64,000 bases of DNA, taken from assembly GCA_030150265.1 (NCBI GenBank), contig JASLGG010000051.1, positions 1 through 64,000 on the forward strand, written 5' to 3'. The stretch's first letter is position 1. Each line of letters starts with the position of its first letter. Shown in pieces: positions 17,073 through 24,542 of the stretch. Source of the DNA: Protaetiibacter sp. (GTDB lineage: Bacteria; Actinomycetota; Actinomycetes; Actinomycetales; Microbacteriaceae). A program made the position numbers and the translations under genes. The notes beneath the pieces were generated by a model. That model saw only the letters and a program-made list of their open reading frames with translations. It was not told the DNA's origin and did not search any database.

Positions 17073-18068
17073 TCAGGTGCTCTCGCGGGCGACCAGCTGC
17101 ACCTCGGCGGACGGCCCCGCCGACGGCGGCTCGCCGCCCTCGGCCGCGCTGAGCGCCAGGAGCGCCAGATAGCGGCCGAGGCCCGCCGAGTCCACCCGGA
17201 TGCTGGAGAGCGACGGCACGAGCAGGCGCGCGAGCGGCGCGTCGTCGTGGCCGACGATCGCGATCCGCTCCGGAACGGCGATCCCCTGGCGCAGGGCTGC
17301 CGCGAGCACGAGCGCGGCGACGTCGTCGTTGTAGGCCACGACCCCGTCGACGCCGCGACCCGCCCAGTCCGCCACGAGCGCGGCGACGTTCCCCTCGTCC
17401 ACCTCGGCCGCGCACGCGAGACCGGCGCCGGTGCGGTCGCGCAGCGTCCGATCCGCGAGCTCGCGGCGCTGGCGGGCGAGCTCCGCCAGCCGGGCATCGG
17501 AGGGGCCGGCGAAGGCGATGACCCGCCGGCCGCGCTCGAGGAGGTGCTCGACCTGCACGCGGGGGCCGTCGGCGAACCGGCGGTCGGCATCCGTGTCGGT
17601 CCCCCCGCGGCCGGGGACCAGCACGGCAGCCCCGCTCGCGGCGATCTCCCGGTAGCGCTCGTCGGACAGCGGGGTCATCGAGAGCACGACATCCGGGCTC
17701 AGGCTCTGCCACAGCGGCACCGCCTGGCCGTCCGGATGCGGCGTCGTCGTGACCAGCGAGTAGCCCGCGCGATCGAGGGTGAGCGACGCCTCGTCGATGT
17801 TGGTGCGCATCGAGTGCTCGAGGGGCCAGTCGGGCAGCACGAGCAGCACGATCCGGCTGCGCCCGCTCGCGAGGGCCCGGGCCGCGGTGTGCGGCCGGTA
17901 GCCGAGCCGCGCGGCCTCCGCCAGCACGCGCTGCCTGGTGGCCTCGGAGATCGTCTGCCCCGGGGTGTTGTTGAGCACGAAGCCGACCGTCGCCCGCGAG
18001 AGCCCGAGCGAGCGAGCGACGTCGGCCGCCGTCACGCGCTTGTCCGCGCGCGGAGGATGCGTCGTCAT
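17073..18068 (-). CDS. LacI-family transcriptional regulator (glycoside operon)
   Basis: 331 residues. N-terminal LacI helix-turn-helix (VTAADVARSLGLSRATVGFVLN, about 12-33), hinge with ARALASG near 60, then a periplasmic-binding-protein-like sensor domain. ATG at 18068 is preceded by GGGAG. It lies directly upstream of the MFS-GH3-GH78 operon, whose promoter carries a palindromic operator, so local repression is the likely role. The recognition helix SRATVGFV differs from the usual SxxTVSRV: Gly replaces the Ser/Ala at the second helix, which may alter operator preference. Effector unknown; a rhamnosyl-glycoside or its product is inferred. Confidence 0.88.
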   Translation of the reverse strand: MTTHPPRADKRVTAADVARSLGLSRATVGFVLNNTPGQTISEATRQRVLAEAARLGYRPHTAARALASGRSRIVLLVLPDWPLEHSMRTNIDEASLTLDRAGYSLVTTTPHPDGQAVPLWQSLSPDVVLSMTPLSDERYREIAASGAAVLVPGRGGTDTDADRRFADGPRVQVEHLLERGRRVIAFAGPSDARLAELARQRRELADRTLRDRTGAGLACAAEVDEGNVAALVADWAGRGVDGVVAYNDDVAALVLAAALRQGIAVPERIAIVGHDDAPLARLLVPSLSSIRVDSAGLGRYLALLALSAAEGGEPPSAGPSAEVQLVAREST

Positions 18069-18126
18069 GTGTGCTCCCGTCGGCTCGCCCTCGCACTCTA
18101 TCCGGCGGGTCGCGCGGGGAGCGGGC

Positions 18127-19155
18127 CTACTCGCGGGGAGCGCCTCCGGCGCCCGCCCCGCTGGAGGCCCGCGCGACGAGCTCGGGCTGGAACACGAGCT
18201 GCCGCGGGGCGAGGCCGGGATCGTCGGCCTCCTCGAGGAGGATGCGCATGGCCGTCTGCCCGATGAGGCGGCTGGGCTGCCGGATGGAGCTGAGCGGCAC
18301 GATGGTGGAGCTCGCGAAGTCGATGTCGTCGAACCCGACGATCGCGATGTCGTCGGGCACCCGGATCCCGTCGCGCATCACGAGCGCCTGCAGCAGGCCC
18401 ACCGCGAGCAGGTCGTTGGCCGCGAACACCGCATCCGGCCGCGCGGTCGCCGGCCGCGCGGCGAGCCGCTCGCCCAGCCGCCGGCCCTCGAGCACCGAGA
18501 GCGCGGACCCCTCGAGCACCTCGAGCGCGGACCCGGGCACGGCGTCGACCGCCGCGCGCGCGCCGGCGAGCCGGTCCCCCACCTGACGCAGTGCGAGCGG
18601 ACCGCCGACGAAGGCGATGCGCCGCCGTCCCGTCCCGAGCAGGTGGGCGACGGCCGTGCGGCCTCCCGCCACATCGTCGACCGAGACCGAGCTGAGCGTC
18701 GCGGCCTCCGCGATCCGGTCGACGAGCACGACGGGCGTGCCGAGCGCGCGAAGGCGCTGCAGGCGGTCGCCGATGTCTCCGAGCGGCGACACGAGCACCC
18801 CGCGCACCCGGTGCTCCTCGAAGAGGTCGAGATAGGCGGCCTCGCGCTCCGGCTTCTCGTCGCTGTCGCCCAGCAGCACGGCGACGCCGTGCTCGGCGCC
18901 CTCGTCCTCGGCGCCGCGCGCGACATCCGTGAAGAACGGGTTGCGGGCGTCGAGCACGACGAGGCCGACGGAGCTCGAGCGGCCGGCCCGGAGCTGACGG
19001 GCGGCGTCGTTGCGCACGTAGCCGAGCTCGCGGATCGCCTCCTGCACGCGCGCCACGACGGCGTCGGAGACCCGGTCGGGGCGGTTGAGCACGTTCGAGA
19101 CGGTGCCGACCGCCACCCCGGCGCGCTCGGCGACGTCGCGGATCGAGACGACCAT
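18127..19155 (-). CDS. LacI-family regulator, probable repressor of rhaI-rhaB
   Basis: 342 residues: LacI headpiece SIRDVAERAGVAVGTVSNVL, hinge DAARQLRAGRS, and a type-I PBP-like effector domain containing FAANDLLA and IVGFDDIDF, both standard LacI motifs. ATG at 19155 is chosen because AGGGGG precedes it by a few bases; the frame extends further upstream only into the divergent rhaI promoter. It is divergent from rhaI, and the palindrome TGAATCGTTTCA between them (19212-19223) is the expected operator. Regulation by L-rhamnose or rhamnulose is inferred from the neighbours. A second LacI gene follows after 58 bases. Confidence 0.88.
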   Translation of the reverse strand: MVVSIRDVAERAGVAVGTVSNVLNRPDRVSDAVVARVQEAIRELGYVRNDAARQLRAGRSSSVGLVVLDARNPFFTDVARGAEDEGAEHGVAVLLGDSDEKPEREAAYLDLFEEHRVRGVLVSPLGDIGDRLQRLRALGTPVVLVDRIAEAATLSSVSVDDVAGGRTAVAHLLGTGRRRIAFVGGPLALRQVGDRLAGARAAVDAVPGSALEVLEGSALSVLEGRRLGERLAARPATARPDAVFAANDLLAVGLLQALVMRDGIRVPDDIAIVGFDDIDFASSTIVPLSSIRQPSRLIGQTAMRILLEEADDPGLAPRQLVFQPELVARASSGAGAGGAPRE

Positions 19156-19174
19156 CCGATCCCCCTCCGCGCAC

Positions 19175-19223
19175 TTGACGCTCACCGCGCCTCGGCCTAC
19201 TGTACCGACATTGAATCGTTTCA
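19175..19223 (+). promoter_or_regulatory. rhaI promoter with LacI-type operator
   Basis: -35 TTGACG (19175-19180), 17-nt spacer, -10 TACTGT (19198-19203). The palindrome TGAATCGTTTCA (19212-19223, 10 of 12 symmetrical) lies right at or after the expected start point and just before the ribosome-binding site AAGG. The layout is that of a LacI repressor blocking initiation or early elongation. Confidence 0.75.
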
Positions 19224-19236
19224 TAGAAGGATGACG

Positions 19237-20403
19237 ATGACCGACCTCACCGCGATCGCCCCTCTCCTCGACGAGCAGGCGATCGAGCTGCCCTCCTGGG
19301 CCTTCGGCAACTCGGGCACCCGCTTCAAGGTGTTCGCGCAGCCCGGCGTGCCGCGCGACCCGTACGAGAAGATCGCGGATGCGGCCCAGGTGCACCGCGT
19401 CACGGGCCTCGCGCCGACGGTCGCCCTGCACATCCCGTGGGACAAGGTCGACGACTACTCCGCGCTGCGGGCGCACGCCGAGGACCTCGGCGTCGCGCTC
19501 GGCACCATCAACTCGAACACCTTCCAAGACGAGGACTACAAGCTCGGCTCGGTCACCCACTCCGACCCGCGCATCCGCCAGAAGGCGATCGACCACCACT
19601 ACGAGTGCATCGACATCATGGGCGAGACCGGCAGCCGCGACCTCAAGATCTGGCTCGCCGACGGCACCAACTACCCGGGCCAGGACGACATGCGCGCCCG
19701 CCAGGACCGGCTCGCCGACTCGCTCGCGAAGATCTACGAGCGGATCGGCGCGGAGCAGCGCCTCGTGCTCGAGTACAAGTTCTTCGAGCCGGCGTTCTAC
19801 CACACCGACGTTCCCGACTGGGGCACCGCCCACGCCCAGGTCGCCGCCCTCGGCGAGCGCGCCGTCGTGTGCCTCGACACGGGGCACCACGCCCCCGGCA
19901 CCAACATCGAGTTCATCGTCATGCAGCTGCTGCGGCTCGGCCGGCTCGGCTCCTTCGACTTCAACTCGCGCTTCTACGCGGATGACGACCTCATCGTGGG
20001 TGCCGCCGACCCGTTCCAGCTCTTCCGCATCCTCGTCGAGGTCGTGCGGGGCGGCGGCTACGGCCGCGACTCGGACGTCGCGTTCATGCTCGACCAGTGC
20101 CACAACATCGAGGACAAGATCCCGGGACAGATCCGCAGCGTGCTCAACGTGCAGGAGATGACGGCGCGGGCGCTCCTCGTCGACCGCGAGGCGCTTGCGA
20201 CCGCGCAGGCCGCCGGCGACGTGCTCGCCGCGAACGGCATCCTCATGGACGCCTTCTCCACGGATGTGCGCCCCGGCCTCGCCGCCTACCGCGAGTCCCG
20301 CGGGCTCCCCGCCGACCCGATGGCCGCCTACGCCGCATCCGGCTACGGCGCCGCGATCGCCGCGGCACGGGTCGGCGGCGCCCAAGCCGGCTGGGGGGCC
20401 TGA
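19237..20403 (+). CDS. rhaI: L-rhamnose isomerase
   Basis: 388 residues, cytoplasmic TIM-barrel isomerase converting L-rhamnose to L-rhamnulose. It matches the RhaI type of actinobacteria and rhizobia rather than E. coli RhaA: FGNSGTRFKVFAQPG near the N-terminus, LEYKFFEPAFYHTDV, CLDTGHHAPGTNIEF and FDFNSRFYADDDL supply the metal-binding Glu/Asp/His set. Two ATGs lie in frame (19231, 19237); the second has AAGG at the right distance. It is followed after four bases by rhaB in one transcription unit. In many actinobacteria a bifunctional aldolase/dehydrogenase gene lies between them; here it is absent. Confidence 0.93.
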   Translation: MTDLTAIAPLLDEQAIELPSWAFGNSGTRFKVFAQPGVPRDPYEKIADAAQVHRVTGLAPTVALHIPWDKVDDYSALRAHAEDLGVALGTINSNTFQDEDYKLGSVTHSDPRIRQKAIDHHYECIDIMGETGSRDLKIWLADGTNYPGQDDMRARQDRLADSLAKIYERIGAEQRLVLEYKFFEPAFYHTDVPDWGTAHAQVAALGERAVVCLDTGHHAPGTNIEFIVMQLLRLGRLGSFDFNSRFYADDDLIVGAADPFQLFRILVEVVRGGGYGRDSDVAFMLDQCHNIEDKIPGQIRSVLNVQEMTARALLVDREALATAQAAGDVLAANGILMDAFSTDVRPGLAAYRESRGLPADPMAAYAASGYGAAIAAARVGGAQAGWGA

Positions 20404-20407
20404 GCGG

Positions 20408-21883
20408 ATGACGTCCGGCACCATCGCCGCGGTCGACCTCGGTGCCACGAGCGGCCGGGTCATCCTCGCGCACCTCGACGGCGGCTCGCTGCGGCTCGAG
20501 GAGGTCGCGCGGTTCCCGAACGCCCCCGTGCGCACGCCCGACGGGCTGCACTGGTCGATCACCGAGCTCTACCGGCATGTCGTCGAGGGGCTCGCGGAGG
20601 CCGTGCGTCGCGCCCCGGGTCTCGTCTCCATCGGCATCGACTCGTGGGCCGTCGACTACGCGCTGCTGCGCGACGGCCGGATGCTCGGCGAGCCCTACTC
20701 CTACCGCGACGAGCGCAACCTCGCGGCGGTCGAGGCGGTGCACGCGCGGGTTCCGGCGCCCGAGCTGTACGCGCGCAACGGCCTCCAGCACCTGCCGTTC
20801 ACCACCCTCTTCCAGCTCACCGCCGACCGCCTCGCCGGCACGCTCGCGCAGGCCGACTCGTTCCTGCTCGTGCCCGACCTGCTCGCGTTCTGGCTGACCG
20901 GCCGCAGCGTCGCCGAGCGCACCAACGCCTCCACGACGGGCCTCGTCGAGGTCACGAGCGGCGACTGGGACACGGCGCTCATGGAGCGGCTCGACCTCCC
21001 CCCGCACCTCGCACGCGGGCTCGTCGACCCCGGCACCGTGCTCGGGCCGCTGCTGCCCTCCGCGCTGCGCGGCACCGGGGCGACGGATGCCGTGGTGACG
21101 GCCGTCGGATCGCACGACACCGCATCCGCCGTCGTCGCCGTCCCCTCGACGGATCGCGACATCGCCTACATCTCCTGCGGCACCTGGTCGCTCGTGGGCG
21201 TCGAGCTCGACCGCCCGGTCGTGACCGAGGCGAGCCGCCTCGCCGGGTTCACGAACGAGGGCGGGGTCGACGGGCGCGTGCGGTTCCTGCACAACGTGAT
21301 GGGCCTGTGGCTGCTCACCGAATCGGTGCGGGAGTGGGAGCGCAGCGGCGAGCGCGTCGACCTGGCCGCCCTCCTCGCCGCGGCCGAGGCCATCACCGGC
21401 GAGGTGCCCGTCTTCGACGCCGACGACCCCGTCTTCCTCGCGCCCGGGGGGATGCCGGATCGGATCGCCGCCTGGTTCGGCGAGCGCGGCCTGCGCGCGC
21501 CCGCCTCGCGCGCCGAGCTCGTGCGCTCGATCCTGGTGAGCCTCGCCGAGACCTACGCGCGCACGATCCGCACCGCATCCGAGCTCACGGGCGTCGACAT
21601 CCGCACGGTGCACCTCGTGGGCGGCGGCTCGCAGAACGCGCTGCTCTGCCGGCTCACCGCGGATGCCACCGGCCTGCCCGTCGTCGCGGGTCCGGTCGAG
21701 GCGACCGCCATCGGCAACGCCCTCGTACAGGCGCGGGCGCACGGCCTCGTCACCGGTGACCTGGAGACGCTCCGCGCGCTGGTCGCACGCACCGCGGCGA
21801 TCCGACGCTACGCGCCTCGCACCGGCACGTCTCGCGATGAAACTGAAGTGCGCCCGGAGGGACTCGAACCCCCAACCTTCTGA
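20408..21883 (+). CDS. rhaB: Rhamnulokinase, FGGY family, with C-terminus reading into tRNA-Arg
   Basis: 491 residues. Phosphorylates L-rhamnulose at O1. FGGY kinase fold: AVDLGATSGR (phosphate 1 motif, residues 7-16), GIDSWAVDYALL, GSHDTASAVVAVP, CGTWSLVGVE and HLVGGGSQNALLCRLTADAT near the C-terminus. All key motifs are intact. The final residues (EVRPEGLEPPTF) are encoded by the antisense of the tRNA-Arg gene at 21849-21921: the stop codon lies 35 bases inside it. Length is close to E. coli RhaB, so this tail is probably tolerated or the true end has drifted. ATG at 20408 follows the rhaI stop by four bases. Confidence 0.9.
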   Translation: MTSGTIAAVDLGATSGRVILAHLDGGSLRLEEVARFPNAPVRTPDGLHWSITELYRHVVEGLAEAVRRAPGLVSIGIDSWAVDYALLRDGRMLGEPYSYRDERNLAAVEAVHARVPAPELYARNGLQHLPFTTLFQLTADRLAGTLAQADSFLLVPDLLAFWLTGRSVAERTNASTTGLVEVTSGDWDTALMERLDLPPHLARGLVDPGTVLGPLLPSALRGTGATDAVVTAVGSHDTASAVVAVPSTDRDIAYISCGTWSLVGVELDRPVVTEASRLAGFTNEGGVDGRVRFLHNVMGLWLLTESVREWERSGERVDLAALLAAAEAITGEVPVFDADDPVFLAPGGMPDRIAAWFGERGLRAPASRAELVRSILVSLAETYARTIRTASELTGVDIRTVHLVGGGSQNALLCRLTADATGLPVVAGPVEATAIGNALVQARAHGLVTGDLETLRALVARTAAIRRYAPRTGTSRDETEVRPEGLEPPTF

Positions 21884-21921
21884 TCCGTAGTCAGATGCTC
21901 TATCCATTGAGCTACGGGCGC
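21849..21921 (-). tRNA. tRNA-Arg (ACG)
   Basis: 73-nt cloverleaf on the minus strand. Acceptor arms GCGCCCG and CGGGCGC with discriminator A, D-arm GCTCAATGGATAGAGC, anticodon stem-loop CTGACTACGGATCAG giving anticodon ACG, and T-arm GGTTCGAGTCC. CCA is not encoded. Overlaps the 3-prime end of rhaB head-on by 35 bases. A -10-like TATAGT (21947-21952) lies 25 bases upstream. Confidence 0.97.
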
Positions 21922-21982
21922 ATGCCGACGCGAAGTCAACCTGACGACTATATCAGGGCGCCGGAGCTCCTCCGACACGGAT

Positions 21983-22014
21983 GGCCGGGCCCGGGGACTC
22001 GCCCGGACCCGGCC
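21983..22014 (-). terminator. Hairpin downstream of the small acidic protein gene
   Basis: Arms 21983-21995 and 22002-22014 (13 pairs, one mismatch) around a 6-nt loop. It lies 13 bases beyond the minus-strand stop at 22027. No U-tract follows, as is common in high-GC actinobacteria. Confidence 0.5.
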
Positions 22015-22026
22015 ACGCTTCGACCG

Positions 22027-22242
22027 TCAGCCGACGCCGTCGGTCTCCGGGTTCGCGTCGCGCACCGGGTCGGGGTCGAGCCCGGGGTCGGATGCCATGT
22101 CGGCGTCGGACTCCTCCCGCATCCCGTCGCCCTCGGGCTCCCCCTCCATCGAGTCGCCTCGCCGATCCGGGTCGATGCCCGGCGCCGAGGTCTCGCCCTC
22201 CGGGAGCTGCGAGCCCTCCATCATGTCGCTGTCGTCGTCCAT
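22027..22242 (-). CDS. Small acidic hypothetical protein
   Basis: 71 residues, extremely acidic and Asp/Glu/Pro/Gly/Met-rich (starts MDDDSDMMEGSQLPEG), with no membrane segment, signal peptide or recognisable domain; probably disordered. ATG at 22242 is preferred over an upstream in-frame start because GGAGGAAG stands at ideal distance. Followed by a hairpin at 21983-22014, so it is probably a single-gene transcript. Function unknown. Confidence 0.7.
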   Translation of the reverse strand: MDDDSDMMEGSQLPEGETSAPGIDPDRRGDSMEGEPEGDGMREESDADMASDPGLDPDPVRDANPETDGVG

Positions 22243-22332
22243 CGCGCTTCCTCCTTCGCGACGACTCTGCGCCGCGCGCGCCGTCGCGGCACGGGGATTG
22301 ACAGCCCCCGGCACAGCACCTACCGGCGGTGC

Positions 22333-22432
22333 GACACGAGGTGTCACGTGACGTCGTGGAACGTCGCAGGCCGTCGCACTATGTCACCTCGATGGCCGAC
22401 GGCCGCGCGACGGGTCAGACTCGATCACGTGA
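22333..22432. promoter_or_regulatory. Palindrome cluster upstream of the orphan winged-helix regulator
   Basis: Contains GTCACGTGAC (22343-22352, perfect palindrome), overlapped on its left by GACAC-GAG-GTGTC (22333-22345), and TCACGTGA (22425-22432, perfect). A further GTCAC lies near 22383. Both perfect sites share the core CACGTG. Likely operators for an autoregulator; nothing in the sequence says which protein binds. Confidence 0.55.
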
Positions 22433-22479
22433 ACTGACGGCACCGTGTCCCCTCGCGGTGCGCGCGAGAAGAGAGGCCG

Positions 22480-23124
22480 ATGTCCGCCGAGTACGTCGCG
22501 ATCCCCTGGGAGGGCCGCGCGGGTGACCCGTCTCCGGGCATCCGCACCCCCCGGGGACTCGGACTGCGCGGCTTCGGCATCTACGTCGGCCTCGACGAGG
22601 GCGCCGCGGATGCCGCGGGCGTCGACATCGCGGCGCTCGTCGGCGAGGTGCAGCGCGCGATCACCGACATCCCGGGCGCCCAGACCTTCGCATCCGTCGT
22701 GCTCGCGCCGGAGACCGCCCCCGAGCCGCCCCTCGAGGTGGTGCGCGCGGCGCTCGGCGAGCCGTCCCTGCGACAGGGGGCCGCCCGGCGCGTGACGCGC
22801 ACCGAGGGCGTGGTCGTCGACCTCGCGCGGCACCGCGTCACGGTCGACGGGCGGCCGGTCACGTTGAGCTTCCGTGAGCACGCGCTGCTGACGTTCCTCG
22901 TCGAGCACCAGGGCGAGGTGCACGACCGTCGGCGCCTGCTCGCGGCTCTGCTCGGGGAGACGGAGGGCGAGCCGATCGGCGAGCGCACGATCGACGTCTA
23001 CCTGCAGCGGCTGCGCCGGCGGCTCGAGCCGTACGGCGACGTCGTGCGCACGGTGCGAGGACGGGGCTACCGGCTCGACCCGCACCCCGACGTCACAGTC
23101 GTGCGATCGACGGCAGCCGGCTGA
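22480..23124 (+). CDS. Orphan winged-helix (OmpR/PhoB-type) DNA-binding protein without receiver domain
   Basis: 214 residues. The C-terminal half (about 112-205) is a Trans_reg_C winged helix: GVVVDLARHRVTVDGRPVTLSFREHALL, then ERTIDVYLQRLRRRLEPYG and VRTVRGRGYRLDP, the recognition helix and wing. The first ~105 residues do not resemble a phosphoacceptor receiver domain (no conserved Asp, Thr or Lys pattern) and are unrecognised. It starts at ATG with GAGAGG upstream and ends 12 bases from the convergent sulfur operon. The upstream palindromes suggest autoregulation. It may act on DNA without phosphorylation; the signal is unknown. Confidence 0.8.
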   Translation: MSAEYVAIPWEGRAGDPSPGIRTPRGLGLRGFGIYVGLDEGAADAAGVDIAALVGEVQRAITDIPGAQTFASVVLAPETAPEPPLEVVRAALGEPSLRQGAARRVTRTEGVVVDLARHRVTVDGRPVTLSFREHALLTFLVEHQGEVHDRRRLLAALLGETEGEPIGERTIDVYLQRLRRRLEPYGDVVRTVRGRGYRLDPHPDVTVVRSTAAG

Positions 23125-23136
23125 GGAGCGGACAGC

Positions 23137-24534
23137 TCAGAAGCGCAGGGGCGCGAGCGGGGCGTCGAGGTTCGCGCCACCGCGGTAGCGCGCCGCCGGA
23201 TGCGCGTCGGGCAGGCGCGGCCCGCCTCCGAACAGCGTCTCGCGCAGCGTCCGCGGGTTCGCGGGTCGCTCGTCGAGCCGCCCGCGGCGGCGGAGCTCGG
23301 GCACGACGAGCTCGGCGAAGTCGCGCGCGGTGTCGAAGGAGTGGTACTGCCGCAGGTTGATGCCGTCGACGCCGTCGTCGTCGAGCCAGCGCTCGATCTC
23401 GTCGGCCACGACCGTGGGCGTGCCCGCGACGAAGTAGCGCCCCTCGCGCTGCGTGCGCAGCGACTCGAGCGCGACCCCGACGGTCGTCGAGGGATCGAGG
23501 AACGGCACGGCGGAGGCGGGCAGCCCCGCCTGCGCGAGCGCCTCCGCGATCGTGAGCTCGCGCGGGAGCGCCGGCAGGTCGAGCGGGAACCCGGAGTGCG
23601 CGAGGATGCCGTCGATGCTGGTGCGCTCCTGGTAGAGCCGCCACTTGTCGGCCGCCTCCTCCTCGGTGCGCCCGACGACGACGCCCGCCTGCACGATGAA
23701 CCGCAGCCCGCGCCCGTCGCGACCGTGCCTCCCCGCGGCCTCGCGCATCCGCTCGGCGTTGCGACGGAAGTCCGAGGCCGTGCGCCCGCCCGTGAAGACG
23801 AGCTCGGCGTGGCGCCCGGCGAACTCGATGCCCGCGGGCGAGCCGGTCGCCTGGTAGAGCACGGGCGTGCGCTGCCGCGACGGCGCGCTCAGGTGCGGGC
23901 CCGCGACGCGGAAGCTCTCGCCGACGTGGTCGATGTAGCGCACCTTCGCGGGGTCGCTGTAGACCCCGCGCTCGCGATCGGCGACGATCGCGTCGTCGTC
24001 CCACGAGCCCTCCCAGAGCTTGTAGACGACGTCGAGGAACTCGTCGGCGATCTCGTAGCGGCGGTCGTGCGGGATCTCGTCGTCGAGGCCGAAGTTGCGC
24101 GCCGCGTTCGGCAGGTACGAGGTCACGATGTTCCAGCCGACGCGGCCGCGCGTGAGGTGGTCGAGCGTCGACATGCGCCGCGCGAAGGTGAACGGCGGCT
24201 CGTAGCTCGTCGAGAAGGTGACCCCGAAACCGAGGTGCTGCGTGACGGCCGCCATCGCGGGGATCACGAGCAGCGGGTCGTTCGAGGGGATCTGCAGGCC
24301 CTCGCGGATGGCCGTCTCCGGTCCGCCGCGGAAGGTGTCGTAGGCGCCCACGACATCCGCGAGGAACACGCCGTGGAAGCCGCCGTGCTCGAGCAGCCGC
24401 GCGAGCTCGAGCCAGTAGTCGATGTCGTCGACGCGGTGCCGGTTGTTGCCGGGCAGCGTCCAGAGCCCGTGGGTGATGTGGCTCACCGTGTTCATCTCGA
24501 ACAGGTTCAGGATGAGCTTCTTCTTCTCGGTCAT
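23137..24534 (-). CDS. LLM-class flavin-dependent monooxygenase (NtaA/SnaA/DszA family)
   Basis: 465 residues, F420/FMN luciferase-like TIM barrel of the NtaA/SnaA/DszA/CmoJ branch. Typical stretches include LILNLFEMNTVSH at the N-terminus, GRVGWNIVTSYLPNAARNFG and PVLYQATGSPAGIEFAGRHAELVFTGG. Members use FMNH2 and oxygen to cleave C-N or C-S bonds (nitrilotriacetate, dibenzothiophene sulfone, 2-succino-cysteine derivatives). ATG at 24534 has GAGG six bases upstream. It is the last gene of a seven-gene operon with a MetQNI-type importer and two DszC/SfnB-like proteins. A partner flavin reductase is needed and none is encoded here. Role in releasing sulfur from an imported organosulfur compound is inferred. 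Confidence 0.88.
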   Translation of the reverse strand: MTEKKKLILNLFEMNTVSHITHGLWTLPGNNRHRVDDIDYWLELARLLEHGGFHGVFLADVVGAYDTFRGGPETAIREGLQIPSNDPLLVIPAMAAVTQHLGFGVTFSTSYEPPFTFARRMSTLDHLTRGRVGWNIVTSYLPNAARNFGLDDEIPHDRRYEIADEFLDVVYKLWEGSWDDDAIVADRERGVYSDPAKVRYIDHVGESFRVAGPHLSAPSRQRTPVLYQATGSPAGIEFAGRHAELVFTGGRTASDFRRNAERMREAAGRHGRDGRGLRFIVQAGVVVGRTEEEAADKWRLYQERTSIDGILAHSGFPLDLPALPRELTIAEALAQAGLPASAVPFLDPSTTVGVALESLRTQREGRYFVAGTPTVVADEIERWLDDDGVDGINLRQYHSFDTARDFAELVVPELRRRGRLDERPANPRTLRETLFGGGPRLPDAHPAARYRGGANLDAPLAPLRF

Positions 24535-24542
24535 GTCGTTCC

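Noticed and set aside
21849..21921. Integration site of a mobile element at the tRNA-Arg gene
   Set aside because: No integrase, no repeated tRNA 3-prime end and no composition shift on either side of this tRNA or the two tRNA-Ser genes.
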